This document shows, piece after piece, positions 1-10,205 of a stretch of 64,000 bases of DNA (positions within the stretch are counted from its first letter, which is position 1; every line of letters begins with the position of its first letter). The DNA lies in contig NC_045142.1 of NCBI RefSeq assembly GCF_008831285.2, positions 8,286,713 through 8,350,712 of the forward strand. Direction: 5' to 3'. Origin of the DNA: Nymphaea colorata (taxonomy: Eukaryota; Streptophyta; Magnoliopsida; Nymphaeales; Nymphaeaceae). The position numbers and the translations under genes were made by a program. The notes below the pieces were generated by a model, which was not told the DNA's origin, did not search any database, and was given only the letters and a program-made list of their open reading frames with translations.

Positions 1-257
1 CTTATTATACCTTCAGCTAGCATCTCGTCCAACTGTCACTGAAGTTCTCTTAATTCTGCAGGGGCCATTCGATATGGTGCCATTGCCGGGGGTTTGGCAC
101 CAAGAAGGAGTTCGATGGCATGATCCACCTCACGTCGAGGTGGCAGCCGTCTAGGGAGCTCTGCAGGCATTGTTTTTGCGAATTCCGTTAAGACAGGTGC
201 AAGCGCCTCTGTGACCAAACCAGGGGAGTCATTAGTCACTTCCCTGATTGCCACCAA
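1..257 (-). pseudogene. Ty3/gypsy reverse transcriptase, N-terminal start only
   Basis: The segment LPPRREVDHAIELLLGAKPP followed by APYRMAPAELRELQ is the conserved entry to Ty3/gypsy reverse transcriptase. A TGA at 36-38 interrupts the frame, after which QLDEMLAEGII continues to the window edge. The catalytic YxDD part lies outside the window. Confidence 0.85.
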
Positions 258-263
258 GTACGT

Positions 264-779
264 CTATTCGCCGTGATTGAGGCCTTTATTCAACTGAAGG
301 GCAGATACCATTGCGGCTTTGCCCTTATCCCTCTTTATCGATGTTACTGGAACCATACAAGGAGACTTCTCGTCCATGATACTAATACTGTGTAGGTGCG
401 GCATTGTGACCATTTTCGCTGTACTGAGGAGCTCCATGTCTAGGATCATCCGGAAATCATCCATCGGGACCACCGAGAAGTTGGCCCTTCCTGACCAACT
501 CTCAATCTTCACAACCGCATCACGGGCCACTCCGTGTATGGGTTTGGCCTCTGAGTTCACCGCCTTCATACGTAACTCTCCCATCTCAAGGGTTAGGCCT
601 AGTCTCCTCGCCTCCTCAACTGAGACAAAGTTATGTGTGGCTGCTCCCGTGTCTACCATAGCCGTGTTAGACCTTCCATTTACCAGGATTTCCAAGTACA
701 TGAAGTCGTTAGAAGGTGTCGCTGTCACCTTCACTTTTTCCTCCATTTTTATGGTGTTCAGAAGTTGAAGTGCACCCAT
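264..779 (-). pseudogene. Ty3/gypsy aspartic protease
   Basis: A retropepsin domain carries the catalytic motif VDTGAATHNFVS near residue 43, the second-lobe hydrophobic stretch and the downstream ILDMELL segment. It would cut the Gag-Pol polyprotein. It starts 24 bases beyond the gag stop in another frame and ends at a TAG (264-266). The reverse transcriptase linker continues in the same frame beyond that TAG, so protease and RT were one reading frame before the nonsense change. Confidence 0.9.
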
Positions 780-802
780 CTTTGGTCCTTCCCATTTTCA
801 CC

Positions 803-1813
803 TTATGCCGCATCAGCAGATTGCCTTGAAGAGCTTGCTTGATTGTCCCTGTTTACACGCTTTGGACATTGCCTCCCTAAGTGATTACCATCGCAAAACC
901 AACATTTTAACACTCTATTCTGAGAGTTGTCGTTTCTGCGAAAGAAAGTTCTTCTTTCGACTTGGCGCTGAGTTGATGGTTCATCTTTTCGTTCCCTTCG
1001 ATCATCTTTCTTTCCTCCATGGTCAGGCTTCTTCGACGGCTTTATGGCGTTAGTGTAGCTCTTGCGCTGAGTATCAGTCAAACGTTCTGCTACCACATAA
1101 GCATCCTCCAAGGTCTCTGGATTACTCATTTCCACTTCGGATTGTGCCCACGACTGAAGTCCCAAAATAAACCAGTTCAATTTATCTTGTTCTTGCATAT
1201 CTGGCAGATCTAACATCAGCCTTTGATAAGCCCTCACATAATCTCGCAAGGATCCGGTATGTTTCAGTTCACCAACCATCTGATAGGCATAGCGTGTCGC
1301 ATTCGGGGGCATGAAGTAAGTTCTTAACTCTCGTTGAAAATCATCGAAAGTGTCTATTGTGCAGATCCCCTTCTGAATGTCGAGTCTTTTCCTTCTCCAC
1401 CATGCCACAGCATCGCCCTCTAACAACATAGCCGCAGTCTTGACTTGAAGGTCGTCCCTCATAACGCCTTGCAAGTCCAGGTAATACTCCACTTGAAATA
1501 AAAAGTTGTCGATCACTCGACTATATCGAGTTTCGTTGTATTTAGCTGGTCTCTGAACATCGACCCTCGCTGGCCGATCGTCACCTTCACCTACAGAGAT
1601 TTGTCTCTATAGTGTGCGGTTCTTTACCTGAAGTTCCTTGACTTCAGCCTGTAACGCGGTCACTGTGTCAGTCAGTGCCCGATTCATGGCCACTAGGTCG
1701 GCCACTTGTTCCCGCAGTACCTTCATCTCGTCCTTCATTTTCTCGAAGGACTCAGCTGCATTACCCAACGCTTCTTCATGAGTAGTTACATCGGTAGCCA
1801 GCTTGTTCACCAT
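803..1813 (-). pseudogene. gag: Ty3/gypsy gag with CCHC zinc knuckle
   Basis: The N-terminal part (1607-1813) is a leucine/glutamate-rich predicted coiled coil of about 68 residues. After an in-frame TAG at 1607-1609 the same frame continues through the retrotransposon gag fold, with the hallmark segments AVAWWRRKR, FQRELRTYF and YQRLMLDLP. It ends in a basic tail with a CCHC knuckle, CWFCDGNHLGRQC. Gag packages element RNA into virus-like particles. One nonsense codon splits an otherwise complete frame, so this copy should not make full-length Gag. Confidence 0.9.
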
Positions 1814-2019
1814 TTCGGTCAGGTCTTCCTAACCCTGATATGTACCCATCTCGTCAGAATGGGCTACCCCCTTGCCCTTGGCACTTCGCAGATTGTATTG
1901 AGTCGCCAGGGCTTCTTCCTCTTCGATCAACGATCGTCGGAGGTCTCTTTCGATCAACGATCGTCGGCGTGTATTTGTACACCGACTATCCAATCGCTTC
2001 CTCAGATTGCCGAACCTGG

Positions 2020-2031
2020 GCTCTGATACCA
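2020..2031 (-). other. Primer binding site, initiator tRNA-Met type
   Basis: The minus strand reads TGGTATCAGAGC. This is the usual plant LTR-retrotransposon primer site, complementary to the 3' end of initiator tRNA-Met. It lies two bases inside the LTR end. Confidence 0.85.
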
Positions 2032-2033
2032 GT

Positions 2034-2470
2034 TGTCATGGGCTGACAACTTCGGCCCGTGCAGCGTGGCAAGAACCTGATTGCCGCAAGCCTTCAAACC
2101 ACTGAACGGGGCGCAAAAGTAGTTTGAGAAAACGAGTGTATAAAGAATGCTTGTGAATAAAGAAATCTCACAATGTATTCGCCTGGAAAATTAGTACATC
2201 ACGAGAAAGATAAGTAAGGAGAATGATCTCGACTTTACTTATATAAGATGGCCGAGGTCGCTTACAGGATTCCCATGTCGACCACCCAAAACAAGAAATC
2301 CCAATACTTGACACTTAGACCGGTATGAGGGTACTCCCATACAAGTAAACGTGCATAAGCAAATGACTCAACATAAGCAAAGGAAGCACAATGCAAAACA
2401 AAGCAAAGGACTGTACAGACTCCCAGACACAGGGGAACACTACCATTGCATGTATTAAAACCCACTCTGA
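2034..2470 (-). repeat. 5' LTR of the gypsy element (outer edge approximate)
   Basis: The inner edge is set by the primer binding site. On the minus strand the LTR ends in CATGACA, then two bases, then TGGTATCAGAGC. A TATA-like TTATATAAG lies at 2239-2247 and would be the LTR promoter, reading leftward into gag. No partner LTR is in the window, so the outer edge cannot be placed; TG-type starts compatible with minus-strand reading exist near 2311, 2376 and 2459. Confidence 0.6.
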
Positions 2471-2514
2471 AATTCGCTTCTTTTATAGAACTTCTTCTAA
2501 ATCAATATCAGCGG

Positions 2515-2790
2515 AAGAAACTATTGCAGCTCGATTTGTTAGATGAAAAGAGGTTAAAAGCGACTAAGCATGCTGAAGCCTATCGTTAGAAGGTGGTTAG
2601 ACAATTTGTCAAATTAGTTATTGAAAGACATTTCAAGGTGAATGACTTGGTCCTACGATCCATGCTATACCTCAAAGGACGACCGTGTGGCAAGTGGGCG
2701 CTAAACTGGAAAGGAAGCTCATACTGGTTGATTGATGCTAATGAGGTGGAACTTACTGATTCCATCTTGTTAACACTCTTTATTTCAATA
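2515..2790 (+). pseudogene. Ty3/gypsy polyprotein C-terminal remnant
   Basis: The plus strand translates to LDLLDEKRLKATKHAEAYR, a stop, then a segment with HFKVNDLVLRS, GKWALNWKG and a short tail. This matches the end of the integrase region of Ty3/gypsy polyproteins, where DEKR..A..HAE.Y leads to F.VGDLVLR and GKFAPNWEGPY. It is on the strand opposite to the neighbouring gypsy element, so it is a separate insertion remnant. No LTR could be assigned to it. Confidence 0.7.
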
Positions 2791-2954
2791 AATTCTATAC
2801 TTAATTCTCTTGTATCCACCTTTTAATCGACGACAAATACTTGTATTCAACACATTTATCTATTATCCATTTAGATTTTCTTTAGTTGTAAAAAGTAATG
2901 ATTACATGGAAGCATTTTTTTTTATTACTATCACTCAAAGCTCGAGAGCAAACC

Positions 2955-3135
2955 CCATGCAAGTAACGGGCTAAGCCTGCAATGCAACCCAAGAGCAATT
3001 TATGTAGATAAGGAATTAAACCTACGATGCAAGCCGGTCAAACCTGAACCCAATCTTGCCAAACTCATATAAGTAAAGGATTAAACCTGTGACATGTTCA
3101 AATAACCTATTCAGCTAAGGGCTTAAACCAAAAAT
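2955..3135 (+). repeat. Degenerate short tandem repeat
   Basis: Four diverged copies of a motif like AAGTAAnGGnTTAAACCTGCnATGCAA begin near 2959, 3006, 3072 and 3112, with uneven spacing of about 40-66 bases. The array lies just downstream of the gypsy polyprotein remnant, where some plant gypsy lineages carry tandem repeats, so it may be part of that element's 3' end. Confidence 0.5.
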
Positions 3136-3139
3136 GCTA

Positions 3140-4147
3140 CTCCAAACATTTAAAAAAAAAAAAAAAAAAATCTAAGGTGCTTATCTTTGCTACTAAAAGT
3201 GGTGTTCGCCGATTTAGTAACAAAGAGGGGCATATATTATCAACCCTAATTTTTTTCCAAATAATTGTATTCCATTTTGTTCAAACAAAGTTCTTAGTTA
3301 TTTCAACCATTTTTACAGTGATTTGAATCTAATTTTGAACTCCAAACCCAAAAGAGACTTCTAAATCCATACCCAAATTCAAACCTTGACCCTAGACCTA
3401 AAACATACTTCTATATCCATAACCAAGTCCAATTCTCAACCACTCCCAAAACAGACCTATAGACCCATATCTAAATCCAAATGCAAGATTTAAATTCAAA
3501 ATCCAACTTTAGATCAAGATTTAGATCCAAATTCAAGTCTTAGATTTGAAATACACACCTTGGTCCGAAATACGAAGCCAAAGTCCATAATTGAGCCCAA
3601 TGAATGAAATTAAGTCCAAACTAGGAAAAGGACCCATAAAGCCGCTCTCGGATCTAAATTGGATTCAAAACCAAATTTTGGATCCAAATCAATAATTTCA
3701 ATTCAAAATCAAAAGTCAAGGCCAAAATAACAAATTTTGATATTGTCGAGCACCGCGCATGCATGCTCAGACCTTTCTTTTGCATTGTGTCTCAATTTTG
3801 TACCAAAAAGAACTTTAAAAATATGTTTTGAACCTAAACCACTCATCTAATCCTCGATCTGAGCCTCAGACATCAACTAAAATGTATTGGCGACCAAGCA
3901 AACCCGATCAGGATCTAAAATGAGCTCAGAATCAACCAAAATAAAGTCCGTCCCATTTGTAACAAAAGAGCATTTTGCCATTTAAAATATGCATTTAAAA
4001 AAAATGAGTTTTATATTTTTTAATATGTAGTCCAAAACGAACCAATAAGGGGGCGTGTCACCCCCTCTCCCGCTTGCCCTGCATGCTGCCAGATGCCTTG
4101 GAATTTATGGAGCCTTTCAATGATAATTTCATACATATCTGAGAGGA
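3140..4147. other. Non-coding, AT-rich, degenerate AAATCCAA-type sequence
   Basis: No open frame of note. From about 3340 to 3745 the sequence is a loose run of AAATCCAA/AAATTCAA words with alternating pyrimidine-poor stretches. It is probably an old LTR or untranslated part of the gypsy remnant, but I could not show this. A 19-base poly-A tract lies near 3151. Confidence 0.4.
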
Positions 4148-4152
4148 AAGAG

Positions 4153-4727
4153 TATTAAAGACGAACATTCAAATCTGATTCATGCAAATCCTGAGCAATC
4201 AAGCCAGCAAGGGAATTGTCAATCAAATAATGCAACGCCTAACTCTAATGCAACGTCCAGCCTTGATATTGACAGCTGCAAGGAACAAAACGGAAAATCT
4301 TCTATGCAATGTCATTTAGTAATGGCCTCAAAAGGAAAGCGTCAGTTATCCTCTACTAGCCAGAACATTCCCAATCTGATCCACGCTTCTCACAATGAAA
4401 CGCAAGGAGAAAAGGAAAGTAACATTGATGACGAGATAAGAAGAAAAGAAAAAAAAAGAAAGATCATAAAGATGGTGATTTGGCTCAAGATTCTCAAGCT
4501 GAAACAATTATGCCCAACAATCTCTTGCCGGTTACAGGGAGATTTCAGTAGCCTCTTATTGCTGTATATATAGTGTCGTTGTACATAGAAAGTGAACAGT
4601 GTAAAGAAACAAAAGAAAAACAGGAAGGAAGGCTTTTGATTCTCTGATCGTGGACGTAGGTTCTCAAGAACCGAACCACGTTAATTTCGTTCTTTTTTTT
4701 CAGTTCTCTTGCTCTCTACTTTCTTTA
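4153..4727 (+). repeat. 5' LTR of the copia element
   Basis: This is near-identical to 6017-6590. It begins TATTAAAGACG and ends CTTTCTTTA, directly followed by the primer binding site. An 89-codon open frame (4304-4573) recurs in the 3' LTR; it is probably a fortuitous LTR frame. Confidence 0.95.
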
Positions 4728-4739
4728 TGGTATCAGAGC
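4728..4739 (+). other. Primer binding site
   Basis: TGGTATCAGAGC immediately follows the 5' LTR. It is the initiator tRNA-Met primer site for minus-strand synthesis. Confidence 0.9.
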
Positions 4740-4740
4740 T

Positions 4741-4900
4741 AGTATATTCGCCGCCTCCATCACTTTGAAAAATTTTTATTTTCCTGTCAAACTGACGCTC
4801 AACCATTTTGTGAAAATGAACAAAAGCATCAAAGAAATCAGATTTGCGCCTTAGAGGATAAAACCATGTAAAACGACTATTATCATCAACAATGTTAATA
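4741..4900 (-). pseudogene. Inverted fragment of copia integrase core
   Basis: Read on the minus strand, against the element's direction, this translates without a stop to a piece of integrase core. It runs from VDDNSRFTW, through PLRRKSDFFDAF and VERQFDRKI, to FQSDGGGEYT. The D of the last motif is the second catalytic aspartate. Normally integrase lies upstream of RT on the same strand. Here it abuts the primer binding site and is inverted relative to the RT that follows. Confidence 0.85.
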
Positions 4901-4901
4901 C

Positions 4902-6437
4902 ATGGGAATTAGTTCCAAGAAAACCCAATTGTTGAAGCAAGCCTCTAGAGAATGGTTTCAACGGCTAAGTGATTTCCTCTTCGTCAATGGATTTCGGAGC
5001 TGCTATTCAGACCCATCTATGTTCACGTTTCATGAGAATAACAATTGTCTTATTCTCTTAATCTATGTTGATGATATGGTGCTTATAGGTAGCTCTTCCA
5101 ACTTAATTCAGAATTTTCTCTCTAAACTTCAAGTTGAATTTCCTGTGAAAGATATGGGGCAACTCAGCTATTTTCTTGGGATTGAAGTTTTGCACACTGG
5201 CGATGGTCTCTTCCTCAATCAAGCAAAATATGCTCGAGACATTTTGGAACGAGCACAAATGCTTGATTGCAAACCAATGAACACTCCTATGGCAACTAAG
5301 TTAGATCTTCTGGACACTTCATCATACCCAGATCCCACATTTTATCGTGCGATAGTTGGATCATTACAGTACCTGACAATCACTCGGCCAGAGATATCTT
5401 TTTCAGTAAATTTCATCAGTAAATTTATGCAGAATCCTACCCGAGCTCACTTCAACATTGCCAAGCGTATTCTCCGTTACATCAAAGGGACTACCGATTA
5501 TGGAATTCATCTTCTCTCTCAAAGCACGGTCGATTTATATGCTTTTTCTGATGCAGATTGGGCTGGATGTCATCTTACTAGAAGATCCACAACAGGGTAC
5601 TGTACTTTTCTAGGAGCAAATTGTCTTTCTTGGAGTGCGAAGAAGCAAACTACCGTCGCTCGATCTAGCACCGAGGCTGAATATCGTTCCATGGCATCAA
5701 CCGCTGTAGAATTAACCTGGCTCCTTCAGATCCTTAGAGATATTGGCATTCCCATTATGAAAGCACCTGTTCTTTTTTGTGATAATATCAGTGCTCTCTA
5801 TTTAGCTAAAAATCCAGTTTTACACAATCGGTCAAAACATATTCAGATTGATTATCATTATGTGCGTGAAATGGCGACTTCAGGGCATCTCATCACTAGG
5901 TACGTGACTTCTTCTGATCAAATTGCGGACATATTCACCAAAGCCTTGGGGAAAGATCAGTTTTTAAATTTACGAGCCAAACTCAACGTCACCAGCCGTT
6001 TTCGTTTGAGGGGGCGTATTAAAGACGAACATTCAAATCTGATTCATGCAAATCCTGAGCAATCAAGCCAGCAAGGGAATCGTCAATCAAATAATGCAAC
6101 GCCTAACTCTAATGCAACGTCCAGCCTTGATATTGACAGCTGCAAGGAACAAAACGGAAAATCTTCTATGCAATGTCATTTAGTAATGGCCTCAAAAGGA
6201 AAGCATCAGTTATCCTCTACCAGCCAGAACGTTCCCAATCTGATCCACGCTTCTCACAATGAAACGCAAGGAGAAAAGGAAAGTAACATTGATGACGAGA
6301 TAAGAAGAAAAAAAAAAAAAAGAAAGATCATAAAGATGGTGATTTGGCTCAAGATTCTCAAGCTGAAACAATTATGCCCAACAATCTCTTGCCGGTTACA
6401 GGGAGATTTCAGTAGCCTCTTATTGTTGTACATATAG
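4902..6437 (+). pseudogene. Copia pol remnant: reverse transcriptase C-part and RNase H
   Basis: This 511-residue open frame starts inside reverse transcriptase. Near its start it has KQASREWFQRLSDF, then the catalytic YVDD (LIYVDDMVLIGSS, about residue 55) and the KDMGQLSYFLGIEV segment. RNase H follows, with FSDADWAG, STEAEYRSMA and FCDNISALYLAKNP. The frame is intact but lacks the RT fingers, integrase, protease and gag, and its last ~135 codons are LTR sequence. It is a deletion derivative, not a working polyprotein. Confidence 0.93.
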
Positions 6438-6590
6438 TGTCGTTGTATATAGAAAGTGAACAGTGTAAAGAAACAAAAGAAAAACAGGAAGGAAGGCTTT
6501 TGATTCTCTGATCGTGGACGTAGGTTCTCAAGAACCCAACCACGTTAATTTCGTTCTTTTTTTCAGTTCTCTTGCTCTCTACTTTCTTTA
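6017..6590 (+). repeat. 3' LTR of the copia element
   Basis: This LTR is preceded by the purine-rich GAGGGGGCG (polypurine tract) and followed by the AAGAG target duplication. The pol reading frame runs on into this LTR and stops at 6437. Confidence 0.95.
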
Positions 6591-6595
6591 AAGAG

Positions 6596-6989
6596 TGCCA
6601 TGGAAGTTTCTGGAGGCCTACAAAATTCATTGGGGGAGGGTGCTGCTTCGTTGTCCATCTCACTTATCCAATTGTTGTTGCATGTGGTACTTAGCCTGTG
6701 GATTATAATGGTCAAACAAGTCCCAGAAGCTAAGCTGCAATGGTGGAACAAGGCTCATGTAGTTGATGATAAAAGACCTTTGATAATTCCTCAAGGGCCA
6801 TATCAAGCAATGATAAGGTCATTTTAATTCACTACCATTGCTACCCTGGTATGAGGCAAGGGTCGATAGATTATGGAATTTTCTTGCAATATGTTTGTTT
6901 TTTGCTAGTGATGACGGAAAATGTTTTTGTTCATCAGGAACTAGATCTAGTTTTGCAACTGGGAGCTTGGTGTGTGGAAGTTGAACTCT
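6596..6989. other. Short stretch without recognisable gene
   Basis: This is the host side of the copia insertion. A 75-codon frame (6600-6827) is present but matches nothing I recognise. It may be an eroded 5' part of the LINE that follows. Confidence 0.3.
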
Positions 6990-7269
6990 AGTGTGGCTAA
7001 CAAATGATGTCTAGTGCAAGAAATGAAGGTGGAAACATCAACAAGGGTTAGGATTTCTATTCATCTTCCAATCGGCCTATAGTCTTGTGGAATGCCAGAA
7101 TTTTTTCTTATGTGGCATCAATCATTGAAGCTTACGTGATTATGGTTGTTCAATTTACGAAGAAGGTGGCCAAATATTTGCTCAAATACGATGAGCTACC
7201 CAGTTTAAAATCAATCAAGTGAGATGTTTAAAATTGTGGATACCCATAAACATTTTCCTAGTTTAATAA

Positions 7270-8035
7270 CCATATATGATACTTGTTTTGAGGATGCAAA
7301 TCAGTTTTGAAGCTTACTATTCTTATTTTGAAGAATTAGGTTCTATAAGGTGGATTGCTCATCTCCCAACTATGATATATGGTTTATGTCCCCAAAATTA
7401 TCCTAAGGAGAACCCACATTTAAAGGATTTATATCAATTGAGGGCATCTAGTGGGTAGTTATGGGTGCTAACAGAAACTTAGCCCAGGCCCTGATGGATA
7501 TCCTAATGTACTTTTTCAAAAATGTCCAAGGCTGACTTATCTCGTGCAATTATGAACTTTTTCACAATGAAGTTGGTTTCTAAGATAAATAGAATGCATT
7601 TGGTGGTCATCTAAAGGTGATGAATGGTCTGAACATTCAAAATTTTAGGCCAATTTATTTCTATAATAGTTAATTAGTAAAGTTCTCAAGCCATATAATG
7701 GTAAGACATATGGGACCAATTTTATGCAAGATTGTTTCTTTTAACCAACACACATTCTTACAAGGGAGTAGTCAAGATTTTCTGGTAAAGTCACTGTCTT
7801 ACTTAGAAGGAAAAATAATTGTGTCTGAAAGGCTGAGTTGAGGAAAGTATATGACAGTGTTTTTTGGTTTTCTGAGGAATTCCTTACTTCAAGCGCAACT
7901 ACAGATAGTTGGGTTGAAAAAATCATGATAGGTATAAGTTCTGTATTTGACAACAATTTTAATCAAGTAGCTGAATTTTACCTAAGAGAAGGGTTCAACA
8001 GGGGACTGTTTGATCCATTTTGTATATTGCTGTGA
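7270..8035 (+). pseudogene. LINE reverse transcriptase remnant (copy A)
   Basis: Starting at YFEELGSIR (about 7320), the pieces match the RT of plant L1 elements across at least three frames. SPGPDGYPNVLFQ is motif 1, MVNIQNFRPI the next block, and RKVYDSVFWFSEEFL with WVEKIM the palm block that precedes the catalytic site. The last piece, REGFNRGLFDPFCIL, corresponds to the RRGLRQGDPLSPFLF block. The catalytic F/YxDD block that should follow was not found. Confidence 0.75.
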
Positions 8036-8154
8036 CTTGATATGAGCATTGTTTGTTAGATTAAAATACTTAAGCAAGCAAATCATTTGGAGTACGAAAA
8101 CTTAAGTCCAAAGCCTCTTTCTGTTGGAAGTCATTTATTGCTGCATGGAAAGGT

Positions 8155-9000
8155 ATGAAAGAACTGACTCAATGTAATTTGAAAAGTGAAGAAAAAGTAA
8201 GGTTTTGGTTGGACTGGTGGTGTAGAAGACCTATAATTTGGACTTGTGAGGATTTTGTGAGAGTTCAACAGGAGACCAGCTGGATGGTATCTAAAGAAGC
8301 TAATTTTAATTGTCTGGACTTGGGATGTCAACAGATCAGATTCAAATCAAATGTATTTTTTTATCATTTTTACTTTTTGAGAAATCTGTATGGTTGGATT
8401 TGACTTCATGTTCGAATTCAGACAAAGAAAATTCTAATACCGCATCTGAATCTAAAACCCAAATTCGTAATCCAAGTCCAAATCACATCATAGACATTGG
8501 ACATAGATATTTATTGTAAACTATATCTGACCTAAAACCGAACATGGTAAATATTCTTAAATCCGAATCCAAATATGAAGTCAATCTGATGTCATTTCTT
8601 ATATCTGAATTTGACTGAATTCTTAATTGCATATCAAAACATTCTCCACATCCAATTTTTTTTATGTGGATCGATCGGACATCAGATCTAAGTATATTTT
8701 CTTGTTCTTACTGAGGGTGAATATTCTTGAGCTGGTTGGTTTCCCTAATTGAGAGATCACCAAAAATAGCTTTTGGAAAAGTACCAAAAGGGTCATTAAA
8801 AAATGGAGAAGATGGATATGGATAGGGATTGGACATCTTGGATCTGTATGGGTTCTATATATTGCTTGTGAAGGTTGTGTCCTTATGGACTACAAGTTGA
8901 AGAAGTTAGATATTTTCTTGGATCGATGTGTTAGCTATGTTTTGCTCAGGAGGAGACTCATAGTCATGTTTTCATGGAATTTAAGGTGGTTAACAGCATC
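8155..9000 (+). pseudogene. LINE ORF2 C-terminal remnant with zinc-finger RT tail (copy A)
   Basis: KVRFWLDWWCRRPI (about 8195-8236) matches the GNG..VRFWLDxW block in the C-terminal part of plant LINE ORF2. After an unrelated AT-rich stretch (about 8318-8700), the zinc-binding tail is visible near 8885-9020 as LDIFLDRCVSYVL, ETHSHVFMEF and SIWKFI. Several frameshifts make it non-functional. Confidence 0.65.
8318..8700 (+). repeat. AT-rich dispersed repeat inside LINE copy A
   Basis: The sequence starts GGGATGTCAACAGATCAGAT and is full of ATCTGAATC/AATCCGAAT words. A similar stretch, inverted, is at about 34300-34620 (there ending AATCCCTTGACATCC on the plus strand). It interrupts LINE coding similarity, so it is probably a separate insertion. 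The ends and target duplication are not resolved. Confidence 0.4.
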
Positions 9001-9101
9001 TGGAAATTCATTGATTGAAAGTGGGTGAAGGGGTGAAGGGACAGCCTTTTAGGAGCCTCGCGAATGGTTTTAAAATGGTGAACGCTTTATTTGTTAAGAG
9101 T

Positions 9102-9315
9102 CAGTTGTACTGAAATGTTGGAAATTACTCTTCCCTCTCGTTTTTGGGTGGATATGGAAGAAAAGGAAGTGTCAGGCACTTGGGGAGCCTGTCAGTGAGA
9201 ATGTTGCTCAGCTGTTCTGAAATGCTAGAAATTATTCTTATCTCTGGTTTTTTGGTGGATATGGAAGAAAAGGAGGTGTCAGGCACTTGGGGAGCCTGTC
9301 AGTGAGAATGTTGCT
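9102..9315 (+). repeat. Tandem duplication, two 107-bp units
   Basis: Units 9102-9208 and 9209-9315 are about 90% alike and contain GGATATGGAAGAAAAGGA and CACTTGGGGAGCCTGTCAG. The duplication falls in the C-terminal part of LINE copy A. The unit is not a multiple of three, so it would shift the frame. Confidence 0.9.
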
Positions 9316-9900
9316 CAGGAAGTGTAGAAGATGTGTGCGGAACATTTTAGGAAGTTGGAGCTCGAAGATAGTAATAGAAATATGCTAGAGGGCTGGATAT
9401 GGCATACTATCATTAGTCTTGCCATCGACATGGGAATAGTGAAGGTGGGTTGGCTAAGTGGAGTGGCGTCAATTATCAAGGCTGCAATTATGGAATACTA
9501 CTGAAGGTACTGATACGGAGTTCAGTTCCTTCATTGAGATTAGGTTGCTAGGTGTTTAACCATGTGCTTGCAATGTTGGCTGGGATTATGGATGTGATTG
9601 CTGTTCAGCATAGACAGCTACTCGTTTGTGGTGGTAGTGGAGTTTGACAACATTAGAAGTTCTCTTCAAAGTTGGTCGTGCTGGAAAGGGAGGTGGTATT
9701 GGAGATTGTTTTCTTGTTGGCATTCCAAACTGGTAGGGAATTCTAACATGGGATTGGTTTTTGGAAGGTTGGTGTCTTTTGACAAAATTTCTGATTTTGT
9801 TTCTCCTAGTTCTTTAGGACCCAATTTTGTGTCATGTAAATAGCCATTCGTTCTTAGTAAATCCGGTGATCTCCCAACAAGAGATTTCTTGAATAATAAT

Positions 9901-9904
<4 letters not shown>

Positions 9905-9977
<73 letters not shown>
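9905..9977 (+). repeat. Compound microsatellite (AT)n(GT)n
   Basis: About 16 AT units run directly into about 20 GT units. It sits at the likely 3' end of LINE copy A. Confidence 0.98.
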
Positions 9978-9979
<2 letters not shown>

Positions 9980-10137
9980 TTTTGTGAAATGATTGAAATT
10001 TATTCATGATAGATGAGTAAAGCAAGACTAGATAGTCAACTTAGGGCACGACAAACAAAGGAAGATAAAAAAGCAAGGTAATATAAGAGATGAAAAAAGA
10101 TAGAAAGATTGAAATGTTAGATTGTTTATATAGTAAC

Positions 10138-10154
10138 TCTTTCTCTCTCTCTAT

Positions 10155-10189
<35 letters not shown>

Positions 10190-10202
10190 GGGGTGTGTGT
10201 GT
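10138..10202 (+). repeat. Compound microsatellite (CT)n(AC)n(AT)n
   Basis: CT, AC and AT runs follow one another, ending near a GTGTGTGT stretch. Confidence 0.95.
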
Positions 10203-10205
10203 TGT

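Larger units (their letters stand above)
1..2470 (-). mobile_element. Ty3/gypsy LTR retrotransposon, 5' part, cut by window edge
   Basis: Reading leftward on the minus strand the order is LTR, tRNA-Met-type primer binding site, gag with a CCHC knuckle, aspartic protease, then the start of reverse transcriptase, which runs off the window at position 1. This is the gag-pol order of Ty3/gypsy elements. Protease and RT share one frame, broken only by single stops; gag ends in a different frame 24 bases earlier. The decay is therefore modest. The outer LTR boundary is not resolved, so the right limit is approximate, and the second LTR lies outside the window. Confidence 0.9.
4153..6590 (+). mobile_element. 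Ty1/copia retrotransposon, internally deleted and rearranged, with 5-bp TSD
   Basis: Two LTRs of about 575 bp face the same way. The element is bounded by AAGAG at 4148-4152 and again at 6591-6595, a 5-bp target duplication proving transposition at this site. The internal part is only about 1.3 kb: a primer binding site, then a minus-strand integrase fragment, then plus-strand reverse transcriptase and RNase H. Gag, protease and the rest of integrase are missing. I counted about ten differences between the LTRs, so the insertion is fairly recent. The termini are TA...TA, not TG...CA. Confidence 0.95.
6990..9903 (+). mobile_element. L1-type LINE, heavily decayed (copy A)
   Basis: Scattered plus-strand pieces keep the order of a plant L1 ORF2. 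An endonuclease scrap (VLWNARIF near 7090) is followed by the reverse transcriptase entry (SPGPDG at 7480, NIQNFRPI near 7630, NQHTFLQGS near 7745), the KVYDSVFW block and the zinc-finger reverse transcriptase tail. Many stops and frameshifts separate them. The 3' end probably falls just before the AT/GT microsatellite at 9905, where LINE tails often sit. The 5' limit is uncertain. Confidence 0.75.
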
